Assembly: GCA_031127225.1 (NCBI GenBank)
Contig: JARIEV010000004.1
Location: 1-64,000 of the forward strand
DNA: 64,000 bases
Direction of reading: 5' to 3'
Source: Gemmatimonadota bacterium
GTDB taxonomy: Bacteria > Gemmatimonadota > Gemmatimonadetes > Gemmatimonadales > Gemmatimonadaceae
In this document: in pieces, positions 8,316 to 16,601 of the stretch
How positions within the stretch are numbered: the stretch's first letter is position 1
How the letters are laid out: each line of letters starts with the position of its first letter
Position numbers and translations under genes: made by a program
The notes under the pieces: generated by a model
Databases searched by the model: none
Told to the model about the DNA's origin: nothing
Seen by the model: the letters and a program-made list of their open reading frames with translations, nothing else

Positions 8316-9629
8316 TCAGGGTACGATCTTCGCGGGCGGCACGATCTTGATCCCGTCGGCGAACGTGGCGGTGAGCAGGTAGAGCAGCTTCGTGGACGGC
8401 AGCGCACTCGACGCCAGCGCGAACTCGGTGAGCTGGTGCGCCCCGTTCGCCTTCGAACCGCCGATGGCAATGCTGGGGATCTTGCGCACCACCCCCGGAT
8501 TAGCATCGGTGGCGCCCGTGGCCACCGCTTCCGACGCGCCCGGCATCCCCGGCGTCATGCCGAGCGCCCGGTTGATGTCGATCGCGGTCTGCACCAGCGG
8601 GTGCGCGCGGGCCCCTTCGAGCTGCTTCTCCGTCCCGCCGGCGCCGCTCTTCTGCTCAATCTCGACCTTCAGTCCCACCTTCTGCTCGGCCGCCACGTCC
8701 TGCGTGATGCGCGTGATCGTGCGGTCCAGCGAATCGAGCAGCGCGGGATCAGAGCTGCGCAGATCGACCGTGAAGTAGAGCTCCTGCGGCACGGCGTTAA
8801 AGATGCTGCCGCCGTGAATCTGGCCGATGTTCATCACGGCTCCGTTGGGGAGCGCCTCGAACTGCAGCTGATACAGCCGGTCGATGGCTTTCGCCACCGC
8901 CTTCACCGGCGTCGGAATGCCACGCGACGACAGCGTGTGCGCGCCGGGATGCGTGAACACGTACTTCGTCCAGTAGATGCCCAGCGCACCGTACGCCACG
9001 CTGCCGTACGCGCCGTCGGGCACGATGAGCAGATCAGGCTTGGCGTTGTGCTGCAGCCAGTACTCCATCCCCTTCAGTCCGAGCTCTTCCTGCACCGTGC
9101 CGATGAAGATGATGTCGCCCTTGCTGGTGAACTTGGTGGCGTTCATCACCCGCAGCGTGGCGAGCATGTTCGCCACCGAGGCCGTGTTGTCGCCCACGCC
9201 GGGCGCGAACAGCGTGTCACCGGAGCGACGCACCTTGGTGTTCGTTTCCGGCGGGAACACGATGTCGGTGTGCGCGGCGATCACGATCGTGGGGCCGCCA
9301 CCGGTGCCTTTGCGCACGCCGGTCACGTTACCGATGGAGTCCACCGACACCGCGAGCCCTTCCTGTTCGAACACCTTCTTCACGTACGCGCCGCGCTGCT
9401 GCTCGAGCCGTGATTTCCCCGGCATTTCAGCAATGCGGATCCACTCCTCGACCTGCTGCGGGAACTGCTGTTCCAGACGCGCGAGCCCCGACGTCACGTC
9501 GGCGCGCTTGAGCAGCGCGGGGTTCCAGCTGGTGGGGAACGTCTGCGCCGCGAGCGACGACGCAACGGTGAGCGAGAACGACAGCGACAGCGCCGCACAG
9601 ACGGCGGCGAAACGGACAGGACGACGCAT
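8316..9629 (-). CDS. Secreted M20-family metallopeptidase (tripeptidase-like)
   Basis: A 437-residue exported zinc hydrolase. The signal peptide is residues 1-28, ending SSLAAQ. The M20 co-catalytic site is visible in order: AAHTDIVF (first metal histidine and the assisting aspartate), PGVGDNTAS (bridging aspartate), VQEELGLKG (general-base glutamate with the metal glutamate next to it), VPDGAYG, then the dimerisation domain with HPGAHTLSSRGIPTP. Such enzymes remove residues from short peptides. It sits directly downstream of the secreted amidase gene (17 bp gap, same strand), so the two may be co-transcribed and act together on extracellular or periplasmic amides and peptides. Confidence 0.88.
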   Translation of the reverse strand: MRRPVRFAAVCAALSLSFSLTVASSLAAQTFPTSWNPALLKRADVTSGLARLEQQFPQQVEEWIRIAEMPGKSRLEQQRGAYVKKVFEQEGLAVSVDSIGNVTGVRKGTGGGPTIVIAAHTDIVFPPETNTKVRRSGDTLFAPGVGDNTASVANMLATLRVMNATKFTSKGDIIFIGTVQEELGLKGMEYWLQHNAKPDLLIVPDGAYGSVAYGALGIYWTKYVFTHPGAHTLSSRGIPTPVKAVAKAIDRLYQLQFEALPNGAVMNIGQIHGGSIFNAVPQELYFTVDLRSSDPALLDSLDRTITRITQDVAAEQKVGLKVEIEQKSGAGGTEKQLEGARAHPLVQTAIDINRALGMTPGMPGASEAVATGATDANPGVVRKIPSIAIGGSKANGAHQLTEFALASSALPSTKLLYLLTATFADGIKIVPPAKIVP

Positions 9630-9646
9630 GATGGATGAGGTCGGAG

Positions 9647-11407
9647 TTACGGAAACAGCGGCGGGGCGATGCGCTTCTTCGTGGCCTGTTCGAAGGCGTA
9701 CGCCAGACCGACGAGCGTGGGTTCACCGCATGCCGACGCGGTGAAGGTGATCCCGAAGGGGGCGGGGCGCGGGGTGAAGCCGGCCGGGAAGGCCTGGGCG
9801 CCCTGCCCGACCGGAACCGGCAGCAGCGCATAGGGCACAGTAACGGACGGATATCCCGGACGCGCGCCGATGTTGGCGCTGCTCACGCCGGGGAACAGCA
9901 GGGCATCCAACTGATGCGCCTTCATCGTGGCGTCGATGCCGCGCGTGGCCGAGAGCAGGATGTCCTTGCGACGATCGGCCTCGTAGCGCGACTTGTCGGC
10001 TTGCACGTCCATCTCGTCGGAGATGTCGAGCAGTGCCTGACCGTACTTGATGGCACCGGCACGCTGGTGCGCGATGTTCCACTGGCGCAGCCCCGTGAGC
10101 GACGGCACCGGCGCCTTGTCGCCCAGCAACGCCAGCCACGCGTTGAAGTCGCGCTTCATGCCGTACTTGAAGGCGATCGAGCAGTCGGCGTCGCGCCCCT
10201 TGGCCTGTTCGAGACCGCTGCAGGGGTTCCAGTTCAGGAAGTTGTCGGCCGGGACCGGCTCCACCACGCTCGGGATGTCGGCCGGATCCACCACGATGGC
10301 GCCCTGCGCTTTGAGCACGGCGATCACCTCGTCCATCGTGGCGTGCTGTGCGGGGCTCAAGCCACCACGCGGCGTGCTGCTGCCAGCGGCCGGCGGCACG
10401 GTGGGCTCGTAGAAGAACGCGCGGGGGATGCCGATCCGCGCGCCCTTCAGTTTGCCCGCGTCGAGAAAGGCGGTGTAGTCGTTCCGGGGCGGCGGGGTGC
10501 ACACCTTCGTGGCGGCATCATTCGCGTCGGGGGCCGTCCCTTCCAGCGCCCCCAGCATGATCGCCGCGTCGCGCACGGTGCGCGTCATCGGGCCGGGGGT
10601 GTCCTGATCGGCGGTGATCGGAATCACGCCGTAGCGGCTCACGCGCCCCACGGTGGGCTTGATCCCCACCAGAAAATTCTGCTGCGCCGGGCTGAGAATC
10701 GACCCGGACGTTTCCGTGCCCACGTTGCCGGCCCAGAAGCTCACGCTGGTACCCACGCCCGAACTCGAGCCACCGGTGTTCAGGACCGGGCGTCCGTCAA
10801 AGAGGGACTCGCGCGGATCACGCCGCGGATCCCAGGGATTCATGCCGTAGCCGGTGAGCCCCGTGTAATTGCCGGGCATCCCCGACGCCGTCCAGTTGGC
10901 GAGTTCGGTGAGCTGCGTCTTGGCGATGATGATCGCACCGGCCGCCTTGAGGTGGCGCGTGACCGTGGCGTCGTACGGCGGCAGCAGATCGCCGAAGGCC
11001 AGAGCGCCGCCCGACGTCACCATCTCCATCGTCTGGATGTTGTCCTTGAGCGCGATCGGGATCCCGTGCAGCGGTCCGCGCACGCGCCCGGCCGCCCGCT
11101 CGCGGTCGAGCGAATCCGCAATCGCCAGGGCGCGCGGATTCACCGTGATCACCGCGTTCAGCTTGTCCTCGTAGGTCGCGATACGGGCCAGATACTGCTG
11201 GACGATTTCACGCGAGGTGATGCGCTTCTGCTCGAGGGCAGTGCGCAGGTCGGCGAGGCTGGTTTCCAGTACAGACACGGGGGCGGCGGCCGCCGGGCGC
11301 TGCGCCACGAGCGGGGCCGCGCCGCACACGAACGCCGCCGCGAGCACGGCGGCGATGGGGGCCACCCGGGATGTCCGGGGGCGCGCAATCGGGTAGAAAA
11401 GAGGCAT
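9647..11407 (-). CDS. Secreted amidase (amidase signature family)
   Basis: A 586-residue amide hydrolase with a signal peptide (hydrophobic residues 17-35, cleavage near APLVAQ). The amidase-signature Ser-cisSer-Lys triad is complete: lysine in IALKDNI, the serine of GGSSSGVGTSV, and the nucleophile in TETSGSILSP. The segment VGRVSRYGVIPITADQDTPGPMTR is typical of peptide- or carbamate-type amidases rather than GatA; no gatB/gatC is near, and the signal peptide also argues against GatA. Its C-terminus (ASACGEPTLVGLAYAFEQATKKR) is close to that of the second amidase at 60134. Substrate cannot be told. Confidence 0.9.
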   Translation of the reverse strand: MPLFYPIARPRTSRVAPIAAVLAAAFVCGAAPLVAQRPAAAAPVSVLETSLADLRTALEQKRITSREIVQQYLARIATYEDKLNAVITVNPRALAIADSLDRERAAGRVRGPLHGIPIALKDNIQTMEMVTSGGALAFGDLLPPYDATVTRHLKAAGAIIIAKTQLTELANWTASGMPGNYTGLTGYGMNPWDPRRDPRESLFDGRPVLNTGGSSSGVGTSVSFWAGNVGTETSGSILSPAQQNFLVGIKPTVGRVSRYGVIPITADQDTPGPMTRTVRDAAIMLGALEGTAPDANDAATKVCTPPPRNDYTAFLDAGKLKGARIGIPRAFFYEPTVPPAAGSSTPRGGLSPAQHATMDEVIAVLKAQGAIVVDPADIPSVVEPVPADNFLNWNPCSGLEQAKGRDADCSIAFKYGMKRDFNAWLALLGDKAPVPSLTGLRQWNIAHQRAGAIKYGQALLDISDEMDVQADKSRYEADRRKDILLSATRGIDATMKAHQLDALLFPGVSSANIGARPGYPSVTVPYALLPVPVGQGAQAFPAGFTPRPAPFGITFTASACGEPTLVGLAYAFEQATKKRIAPPLFP

Positions 11408-11475
11408 ACGCCAAAGTGGCGACGAATCGCACCGGCGTCCAATGCGGTCGCGGACCGCGCGTGGGGTGGTGCGGG

Positions 11476-12048
11476 CTAGTCGGCCCGCACGTCCAGCCCC
11501 AGCGCCTGCGCGATCGTGAGCGCCTGCTGCACGTCGATGATGGCGCCCGCCAGACGCACGGTGGCCGGATCGAGGGTGCTCAGGTCGCTGCCGCGCAAAT
11601 CACAGTCGGTGAAATCGGCGCCGTCCAGCGCCGCGCCCGAGAGGTCCGCGTCACGCACCGATCCATCGCGACAGCGCGCGCGGGTGAGATCAGCCTCACG
11701 CAACCGCACGCCGCGAAAGCGCGCCCGGGAAAGATCGGCGCCGGCCAGCCCCACGTGCGACCAGTTGCCGCCCGCGACCTCCATGAGGTCGAAGGTGCAC
11801 CGGCGGAAATTGCTCCCCACGAACTTGCAGTCGGTAAACCGGGCCTCGAAGAACGAGCAGTTGGTGAAAGTGCAGTTCACAAACGCCGCGTCGGTGTGCA
11901 CCGAACAGTTGAACTGCGCCCCCTGAAAGGTGCAATCGGTGAACACCGCACCGCGGTTCACCAGTTCGGTGGCCTCGAGATCGGAAAACCGGACGGCGGT
12001 GTGCGTCTGCCCCGAGATGTCCTGTCCTTCCCAGTCGGTCGTGCTCAT
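11476..12048 (-). CDS. Pentapeptide-repeat protein
   Basis: A 190-residue protein built of A(D/N)LxX-type five-residue repeats: clear examples are CTFQGAQFNCSVHTDAAFVNCTF early on and ADLSRARFRGVRLREADLTR later, giving a right-handed quadrilateral beta-helix. There is no signal peptide or membrane anchor. Start ATG at 12048 overlaps the stop codon of the 40-aa gene upstream (ATGA), so translation is probably coupled. Some pentapeptide proteins protect DNA gyrase (Qnr, MfpA), but this one shows nothing that assigns it to that group; function is unknown. Confidence 0.88.
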   Translation of the reverse strand: MSTTDWEGQDISGQTHTAVRFSDLEATELVNRGAVFTDCTFQGAQFNCSVHTDAAFVNCTFTNCSFFEARFTDCKFVGSNFRRCTFDLMEVAGGNWSHVGLAGADLSRARFRGVRLREADLTRARCRDGSVRDADLSGAALDGADFTDCDLRGSDLSTLDPATVRLAGAIIDVQQALTIAQALGLDVRAD

Positions 12049-12167
12049 CGGGACGGCCGGCTGAACACGGCGCCGTGCGGAATCCCCGCCCCGCGGCTGC
12101 GGGCGGCAACCAACAAGCCGGCGAACAGTGACGCGACGATGATCGGTGCACGGAGCGGAATCAGCAT
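12045..12167 (-). CDS. 40-residue membrane peptide, coupled to the pentapeptide-repeat gene
   Basis: A short frame that begins MLIPLRAPIIVASLFAGLLV, a single hydrophobic span, and ends in a basic tail (VFSRPSR). Its stop overlaps the pentapeptide-repeat start by four bases (ATGA), and its own ATG lies only 8 bp after the stop of the zinc-ribbon-like gene, so all three appear to form one transcript. The tight spacing is the main reason to call it a gene; there is no strong ribosome site. It resembles no family I know. Confidence 0.5.
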   Translation of the reverse strand: MLIPLRAPIIVASLFAGLLVAARSRGAGIPHGAVFSRPSR

Positions 12168-12175
12168 GCGCTGAT

Positions 12176-12361
12176 CTACTCGGTCACCGTGCGACCCGCC
12201 ACGAGTTCGGCCTTTTCACGGAAGCTGAAGATCGCGCCGCACTGCGTGCACACGTAGCTGCCGGTGCGCTCGCCGAGGTCGTACTCCTTGGAGAAGGCCG
12301 GATGATCACAGGGCTGCACCCCCCATTCCGCCTGAAGGGCAAGCGCGCGTTTCTTCTGCAT
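12176..12361 (-). CDS. Small zinc-ribbon-like protein
   Basis: A 61-residue protein, MQKKRALALQAEWGVQPCDH at the start, with CxH (residues 18 and 20) and CTQC (38-41) as possible zinc ligands: PCDHP and YVCTQCGAIFS read like a short zinc ribbon. It is the first gene of a likely operon with the 40-aa membrane peptide and the pentapeptide-repeat protein. No function is known; small Cys/His proteins of this size often bind nucleic acid or partner proteins. Confidence 0.65.
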   Translation of the reverse strand: MQKKRALALQAEWGVQPCDHPAFSKEYDLGERTGSYVCTQCGAIFSFREKAELVAGRTVTE

Positions 12362-12442
12362 GACGTCGTGGCTGAGGTGCGGGACGCACAGACCACGAGC
12401 GGCCTGTGCTGGTGCAAGCTAGCAGGTTCCCGCCATGGTGGA

Positions 12443-12715
12443 CTACTCGACGATCTCCTCCTCTTCTTCGTCGTCGTGCACCACCACGTTCTCCCCCACA
12501 TCCTCCAGCACGTCGCGCGCGTCGGCCGCGTAGCCCTCGGGCACCAGCACGGAAACCCCGCGCGCCGTCGCCCCCTGAAAGCCGGGGCCGAAGATCCCGA
12601 CCGTGTCATTGTTGTCGCGCATCGCCGGAATCTCCGCCGCTTCAAGACGGGCGATGATCATGTCCGCCTCGAGGCCGGAGGGGACGGTAGTGAGGACGTG
12701 CCAGGCATTCGTCAT
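12443..12715 (-). CDS. DUF2007 (putative signal-transducing) domain protein
   Basis: A 90-residue cytoplasmic protein. WHVLTTVPSGLEADMIIARL-EAAEIPAMRDN is the beta-alpha-beta start of the DUF2007 fold, which resembles PII-like ferredoxin folds, and RGVSVLVPEGYAADARDVLED is its second half. The tail is very acidic (HDDEEEEEIVE). The ATG at 12715 was chosen because GGAG lies ten bases ahead; a longer frame upstream has a low-quality basic N-terminus. Related domains are usually tails on other proteins; alone they have no known role. Confidence 0.8.
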   Translation of the reverse strand: MTNAWHVLTTVPSGLEADMIIARLEAAEIPAMRDNNDTVGIFGPGFQGATARGVSVLVPEGYAADARDVLEDVGENVVVHDDEEEEEIVE

Positions 12716-12818
12716 ACAGCGCTCCATTCGGTGGGATGCGCGGTCGCATGACCGCATCCCTTCATACTCGGCACACCGCCTCCGCGTTCCCGTCCGAGGC
12801 GGCGTCATCGATATCGCG

Positions 12819-12855
12819 ACACAGCCCCCGATCCGCGAGGGATCGGGGGCTGTGT
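12819..12855 (-). terminator. Strong hairpin after the LVIVD lipoprotein gene
   Basis: ACACAGCCCCCGATCC (12819-12834) and GGATCGGGGGCTGTGT (12840-12855) form a perfect 16-bp stem with a GCGAG loop. It lies 24 bp past the stop of the minus-strand lipoprotein gene. There is no T-run on either side, but stem strength and position fit a terminator. Confidence 0.75.
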
Positions 12856-12878
12856 GGCACCACAGACCAGCAGCGTGA

Positions 12879-14861
12879 TTACATCGCCAGCGTCTGCAGA
12901 TCCTGCAGCGCCTTCTTCAGCAGGTCCGTCTTCTTCGGGTCGCAGCTGCGGTTCGACTCGACGTCCGACACCAGCTTCGTGAGCGTCGTGTTGCGCGCCG
13001 CGCCCGACGTCTTCTCAGCGCTCGAGATCGACGCACGGATGTCGGCGATCTTCGCCGGCGCCACGCACCCCTTCCGCTCCAGCTGGTCCGTGAACGCCTT
13101 CGCCAGCGCGAAGCTCGGCGGCCACGAGATCTTCGGCTGACCCTGCGCGTTCAGGTAGTCCCACTTCACGGTGTTGGCCGCATCGATCTCGTTCTGCGAG
13201 ATGTACTGGCTCGGCACCAACTCGGCCACGTCCAGACCACGCGCGATTTCCGAGCTCACGATCGAACCGTTGTACCAGTACACCGACCACGAGCCGCCCA
13301 TCGCCATGCGGGTGGAGTCCACCGGGCCGCGATCGAACGAGGCGATTTCCTTCGGCGCCGACGGGTCCGTCCAGTCGAACACCGAGATGCCGCCCTGATA
13401 CCACGACTGCACCATCACGTCACGACCCGGGATCGGGATCAGCGAGCCGTTGTGCGCCACGCAGTTTTCGTTCGACGACTGCACCGTCGGGATCTTGTAG
13501 TAGCTCTTGAACACGAGCTTCTTGTTCACGATCGAGAAGATCGCGTTGGCGCCCCACTCCGGCTTGTCACCGGCGCGGCACTTGGGCGAGGAACCGCCAC
13601 CCCACTCGTCGGAGAAGAGCATCTGCGTGCCGTCGTTGTTGAACGTCGCCGAATGCCAGTAGGCGAAGTTCGAGTCGGCCGCCGCATCGAGACGCACCGG
13701 CGCCGTCGGGTTGCTGATGTCGAGCAGCAGACCGTGCCCTTCGCACGCGCCGCCAGCCAGACCCAGCGCCGGGTACACCGTGATGTCATGGCACTGCGAG
13801 CGCTCGCCACCGCGACCGGTCGGTGCACCGCCCGCCGCGCCGGCGAACATCGTGTTGATCGCACCCTGCGCCATACCACGCACCGTCGCGCTGTCGGCCG
13901 CGTTCACCGACGTGCCGCCACGCGCCTTCATGGCGTTGTCCAGCAGCGGGCGGATCACCTGCGGCGGCACGACCATGTCGGCGCCCGACTGCGGGTTCTT
14001 GGCAATGAACGCACCGGCCGCCTTCGCTGTGGCGAGCGTCTTCGCCGCCGCTTCCTTGTCGGCGTCGGAGAGACCGTGGGCTGGCGCGGCGCCGAGGCCG
14101 GCGAAGATGTTGGCGCGACCGACCACCGCAGCGCTGGCCGGGTTGGCGAGCGGCACCTTGATGATTTCGATGCGCAGGCGCGACGAGTTCGGATCGTCGG
14201 CCGCGACGTCGGCACAGCCTTCGAGTTCACCCGCCGAACGGATGCCCGACGAACCGGAAACGTAGATGTACACGTTCTCCTTGTCCTTCGGATCCTCGAG
14301 CACGGTGTGCGTGTGCGAGCCACGGCACGTCTGTACGTTCGCGATCAGCTTCGGGTTCTTGATGTCGCTGATGTCGAACACGCGCACACCACGCATGCGC
14401 TCCTTGCTGACGGGATCAGGCACGCCACCCGGCTTGCAGTCTACGCGGCCGTTGTTCGCTTCGGCCGACATGAACATCAGGTTCTTGTACACCGAGATGT
14501 CGTTCTGCGACGCGGGGCACGAGTAGGCCACCACGAGCACCGGCTTGGCCGGGTTCGAGATGTCCCAGATCACCGGACCGTTGTAGTTGCCCTGGATCGC
14601 GTACTTGCCCGTGAAGGCCAGATCGGAGTTCGTGATGCCGAGGAAGCCCGGCGGCGAGACCGCCTTGGCGACGACCTTCATGTTGGAGATCGCTTCGCCG
14701 GCGTCGAACAAACCGGCCTTGAGGCCGACGCGCGGATCGTTCATCGGCGACGGTGCGGTCTTGGGCTTCGCCGGCGCGCACGCCGCGAGGCCCAGCAGCG
14801 CCACGGCCGCGTAGCCTGCGACAACACGTGCCCCGCGACGACGCGGAAGTGCTTCTGACAT
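12879..14861 (-). CDS. LVIVD-repeat lipoprotein
   Basis: A 660-residue exported lipoprotein: MSEALPRRRG then a hydrophobic stretch and the lipobox LLGLAAC at about residues 22-28. Repeated segments of the LVIVD type (GPVIWDISNPAKPVLVVAYS, RGVRVFDISDIKNPKLIANV, GLLLDISNPTAPVRLDA, GGISVFDWTDPSAPKEIASF) indicate a beta-propeller-like surface domain. A glycine/alanine-rich insertion sits mid-protein, and the C-terminal 90 residues are helical with two cysteines (GCVAPAKI, RSCDPKKTD). ATG 14861 follows AGGAA by a normal distance and gives a proper lipoprotein signal; the longer frame to 14942 does not. It is 80 bp downstream of the DUF305 gene and probably co-expressed. Function unknown. Confidence 0.85.
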   Translation of the reverse strand: MSEALPRRRGARVVAGYAAVALLGLAACAPAKPKTAPSPMNDPRVGLKAGLFDAGEAISNMKVVAKAVSPPGFLGITNSDLAFTGKYAIQGNYNGPVIWDISNPAKPVLVVAYSCPASQNDISVYKNLMFMSAEANNGRVDCKPGGVPDPVSKERMRGVRVFDISDIKNPKLIANVQTCRGSHTHTVLEDPKDKENVYIYVSGSSGIRSAGELEGCADVAADDPNSSRLRIEIIKVPLANPASAAVVGRANIFAGLGAAPAHGLSDADKEAAAKTLATAKAAGAFIAKNPQSGADMVVPPQVIRPLLDNAMKARGGTSVNAADSATVRGMAQGAINTMFAGAAGGAPTGRGGERSQCHDITVYPALGLAGGACEGHGLLLDISNPTAPVRLDAAADSNFAYWHSATFNNDGTQMLFSDEWGGGSSPKCRAGDKPEWGANAIFSIVNKKLVFKSYYKIPTVQSSNENCVAHNGSLIPIPGRDVMVQSWYQGGISVFDWTDPSAPKEIASFDRGPVDSTRMAMGGSWSVYWYNGSIVSSEIARGLDVAELVPSQYISQNEIDAANTVKWDYLNAQGQPKISWPPSFALAKAFTDQLERKGCVAPAKIADIRASISSAEKTSGAARNTTLTKLVSDVESNRSCDPKKTDLLKKALQDLQTLAM

Positions 14862-14941
14862 GTCTGTTCCTGTGAAGAAGAGGTGGTGGTGATCCTGCGT
14901 GTCGTACATGTCCTGCCTGGGATACCGCTGGCCGCCGGCCA

Positions 14942-15670
14942 TTACGCCGGCGGAGCGAAGCCCATGTCCAGCATCATGGTGAACATCCGCTTGATCTCGG
15001 TGCTCTGATCGACTTCCACGTCGTTCGCAAACTTGAATACGGTCTCGTCCTGCCCCGCCCCCTGCGCCGCGAACAGCGTCTTCACCATCGACACCGCCCC
15101 ACGGTGGTGCTGGATCATGAAGGTGAGGAACAGGCGGTCGAACTCCGTGCCGCGCGCCGTGTTGAGTTCCTTGAGCTGCGCGTCGGTGAGCATGCCGGGC
15201 ATCGCCATCTGCCCCATGCCGGCCATCCCCGCCATGTCATGACCGGCGTGCGCGGCCATGTCGTGCGCGGCACCGCCCATGGTGACGTTGCCAAGCGTGT
15301 CCACCATCGGCACCGTCTGACGGCGATCCTTGAGCCACGTCTGCATGATCGTGATCTCATCGGACTGCGCATTGATGATGCGGGCCGTGAGGCGCTGGAC
15401 CGACGGGCTGGCCCCGTGCGTGGGGGCCCAGCGGGAGATGGTGATGGCCTGCGCGTGGTGGTGGATCATGCCACTCATGAAGTCCACATCGGCCTGGACC
15501 CACGCGTAGCGCAGGCTGTCGGCCTGGGCGCGGGCGATCGCCGCGGCGTCGCCCATCTGGAAGGCAGGTCCGGCCGATGAGGCCGACCGCGAGGTGGCGC
15601 AGGCCGTCATGACGACGAGCCCGGCGCTCACGGCGGCCAGGCGGATCGGACGGCGGATCGTGGTACGCAT
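14942..15670 (-). CDS. DUF305 lipoprotein
   Basis: A 242-residue exported protein with lipobox VVMTAC (residues 19-24). DUF305 hallmarks are present twice: DVDFMSGMIHHHAQAITISR in the first half and LFLTFMIQHHRGAVSMVKTL in the second, each with the paired histidines of this ferritin-like helical family. Between them is a histidine/methionine-rich stretch (AAHDMAAHAGHDMAGMAGMG) that looks suited to binding copper or another soft metal. DUF305 proteins often travel with copper-handling genes, but none is seen here. The start at 15670 begins the signal peptide; the frame is open for over 1 kb further upstream without sensible protein. Confidence 0.9.
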   Translation of the reverse strand: MRTTIRRPIRLAAVSAGLVVMTACATSRSASSAGPAFQMGDAAAIARAQADSLRYAWVQADVDFMSGMIHHHAQAITISRWAPTHGASPSVQRLTARIINAQSDEITIMQTWLKDRRQTVPMVDTLGNVTMGGAAHDMAAHAGHDMAGMAGMGQMAMPGMLTDAQLKELNTARGTEFDRLFLTFMIQHHRGAVSMVKTLFAAQGAGQDETVFKFANDVEVDQSTEIKRMFTMMLDMGFAPPA

Positions 15671-15801
15671 CGGTATGCTCACGTGATGGGACACCGGCAG
15701 CGGACGGAAAGGTGTAATCTCTAACGGTACAGGGGGAGAGGACGCCCGCAAGCCGTGAAACCTAATCCATGCGTCCCCCGGACAGCCCAGGCAGGCGAGG
15801 G

Positions 15802-16533
15802 CTAGGACTCGCCCAGTGGGATCGCCCGTGACCCCGTCACCGTGACCAGGGCGAGCCGCCGCAGGTGCACCGAATCGGCCGCGGCCACGTACGCCGACGC
15901 CTGCTGCGCCGACACCAGCGCCCGCGTGAGCTGGGCTAGGCCGCCGCACACGTACCGGTTGCACAGATTCGAGCGCAGCGCGCGCGGCAGATTGCAGCCG
16001 GCCGTGGTGTGAAACACGCACGAGCCGCGGTAATGACGGGCCGGCAGGTACGACGCGTAGCGGGCTTCCAGTGATTCGGCCGTCACCGTCTCCCCGTCGT
16101 CGGTGAGCTGGGCCCGCACCCGCATGATGCTGTCGGCATGCAGAAAACCGTGCGTCCCGCCCGCCGTGCAACACTCCCCGCGGCAGGTCCCGCAGCTGGC
16201 CCCGATGATATCCGGCATCGCCGGGATCGAATCGGGGAGCGCCCATCCGGCGTCCTCGCGGGCCTGCACGGCCTCCGCACTCATCGGCGCGCGGTTGTCC
16301 CGCACCGCCTCCCGGAACGCCTCGGCAATCGTGCCCCGCAGCTTGTCCAGAAACGCGTCGCGCGACGCCTCGGGGAGCTCGGTGGTGTTGCGCGTATTCG
16401 CCGGCAGCAGGATCACCGGCAGCGCCGGGAGCCCGTGTTCCGCACGGTCGGCGCCGGCGATCTGTTCCGCCTGAGCCGTGAGCCGGGCATTCCGGGCCCG
16501 CTGGGCCGCGATCGGACTTTCGCGCGAAGACAT
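15802..16533 (-). CDS. Cysteine-cluster protein, YkgJ-like metal-chelating family
   Basis: A 243-residue cytoplasmic protein. The central ASCGTCRGECC (CxxCxxxCC) followed about 50 residues later by GSCVFHTTAGCNLPRALRSN and LCNRYVC gives seven or eight cysteines in the layout of YkgJ-type proteins, annotated as zinc- or iron-chelating. The first 80 residues are alanine/arginine-rich helix, the last 60 a helical tail with no cysteine. ATG 16533 was preferred to an upstream in-frame ATG because the extra residues are proline/arginine-rich. It is divergent from the MFS carrier gene. No reaction is known for the family. Confidence 0.65.
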   Translation of the reverse strand: MSSRESPIAAQRARNARLTAQAEQIAGADRAEHGLPALPVILLPANTRNTTELPEASRDAFLDKLRGTIAEAFREAVRDNRAPMSAEAVQAREDAGWALPDSIPAMPDIIGASCGTCRGECCTAGGTHGFLHADSIMRVRAQLTDDGETVTAESLEARYASYLPARHYRGSCVFHTTAGCNLPRALRSNLCNRYVCGGLAQLTRALVSAQQASAYVAAADSVHLRRLALVTVTGSRAIPLGES

Positions 16534-16601
16534 GCCACAACCTATCAAGCGGGGCCTCCCGCGGGGCACGGAATCCACGCCGATATGGTTGATTCCGCCA
16601 T

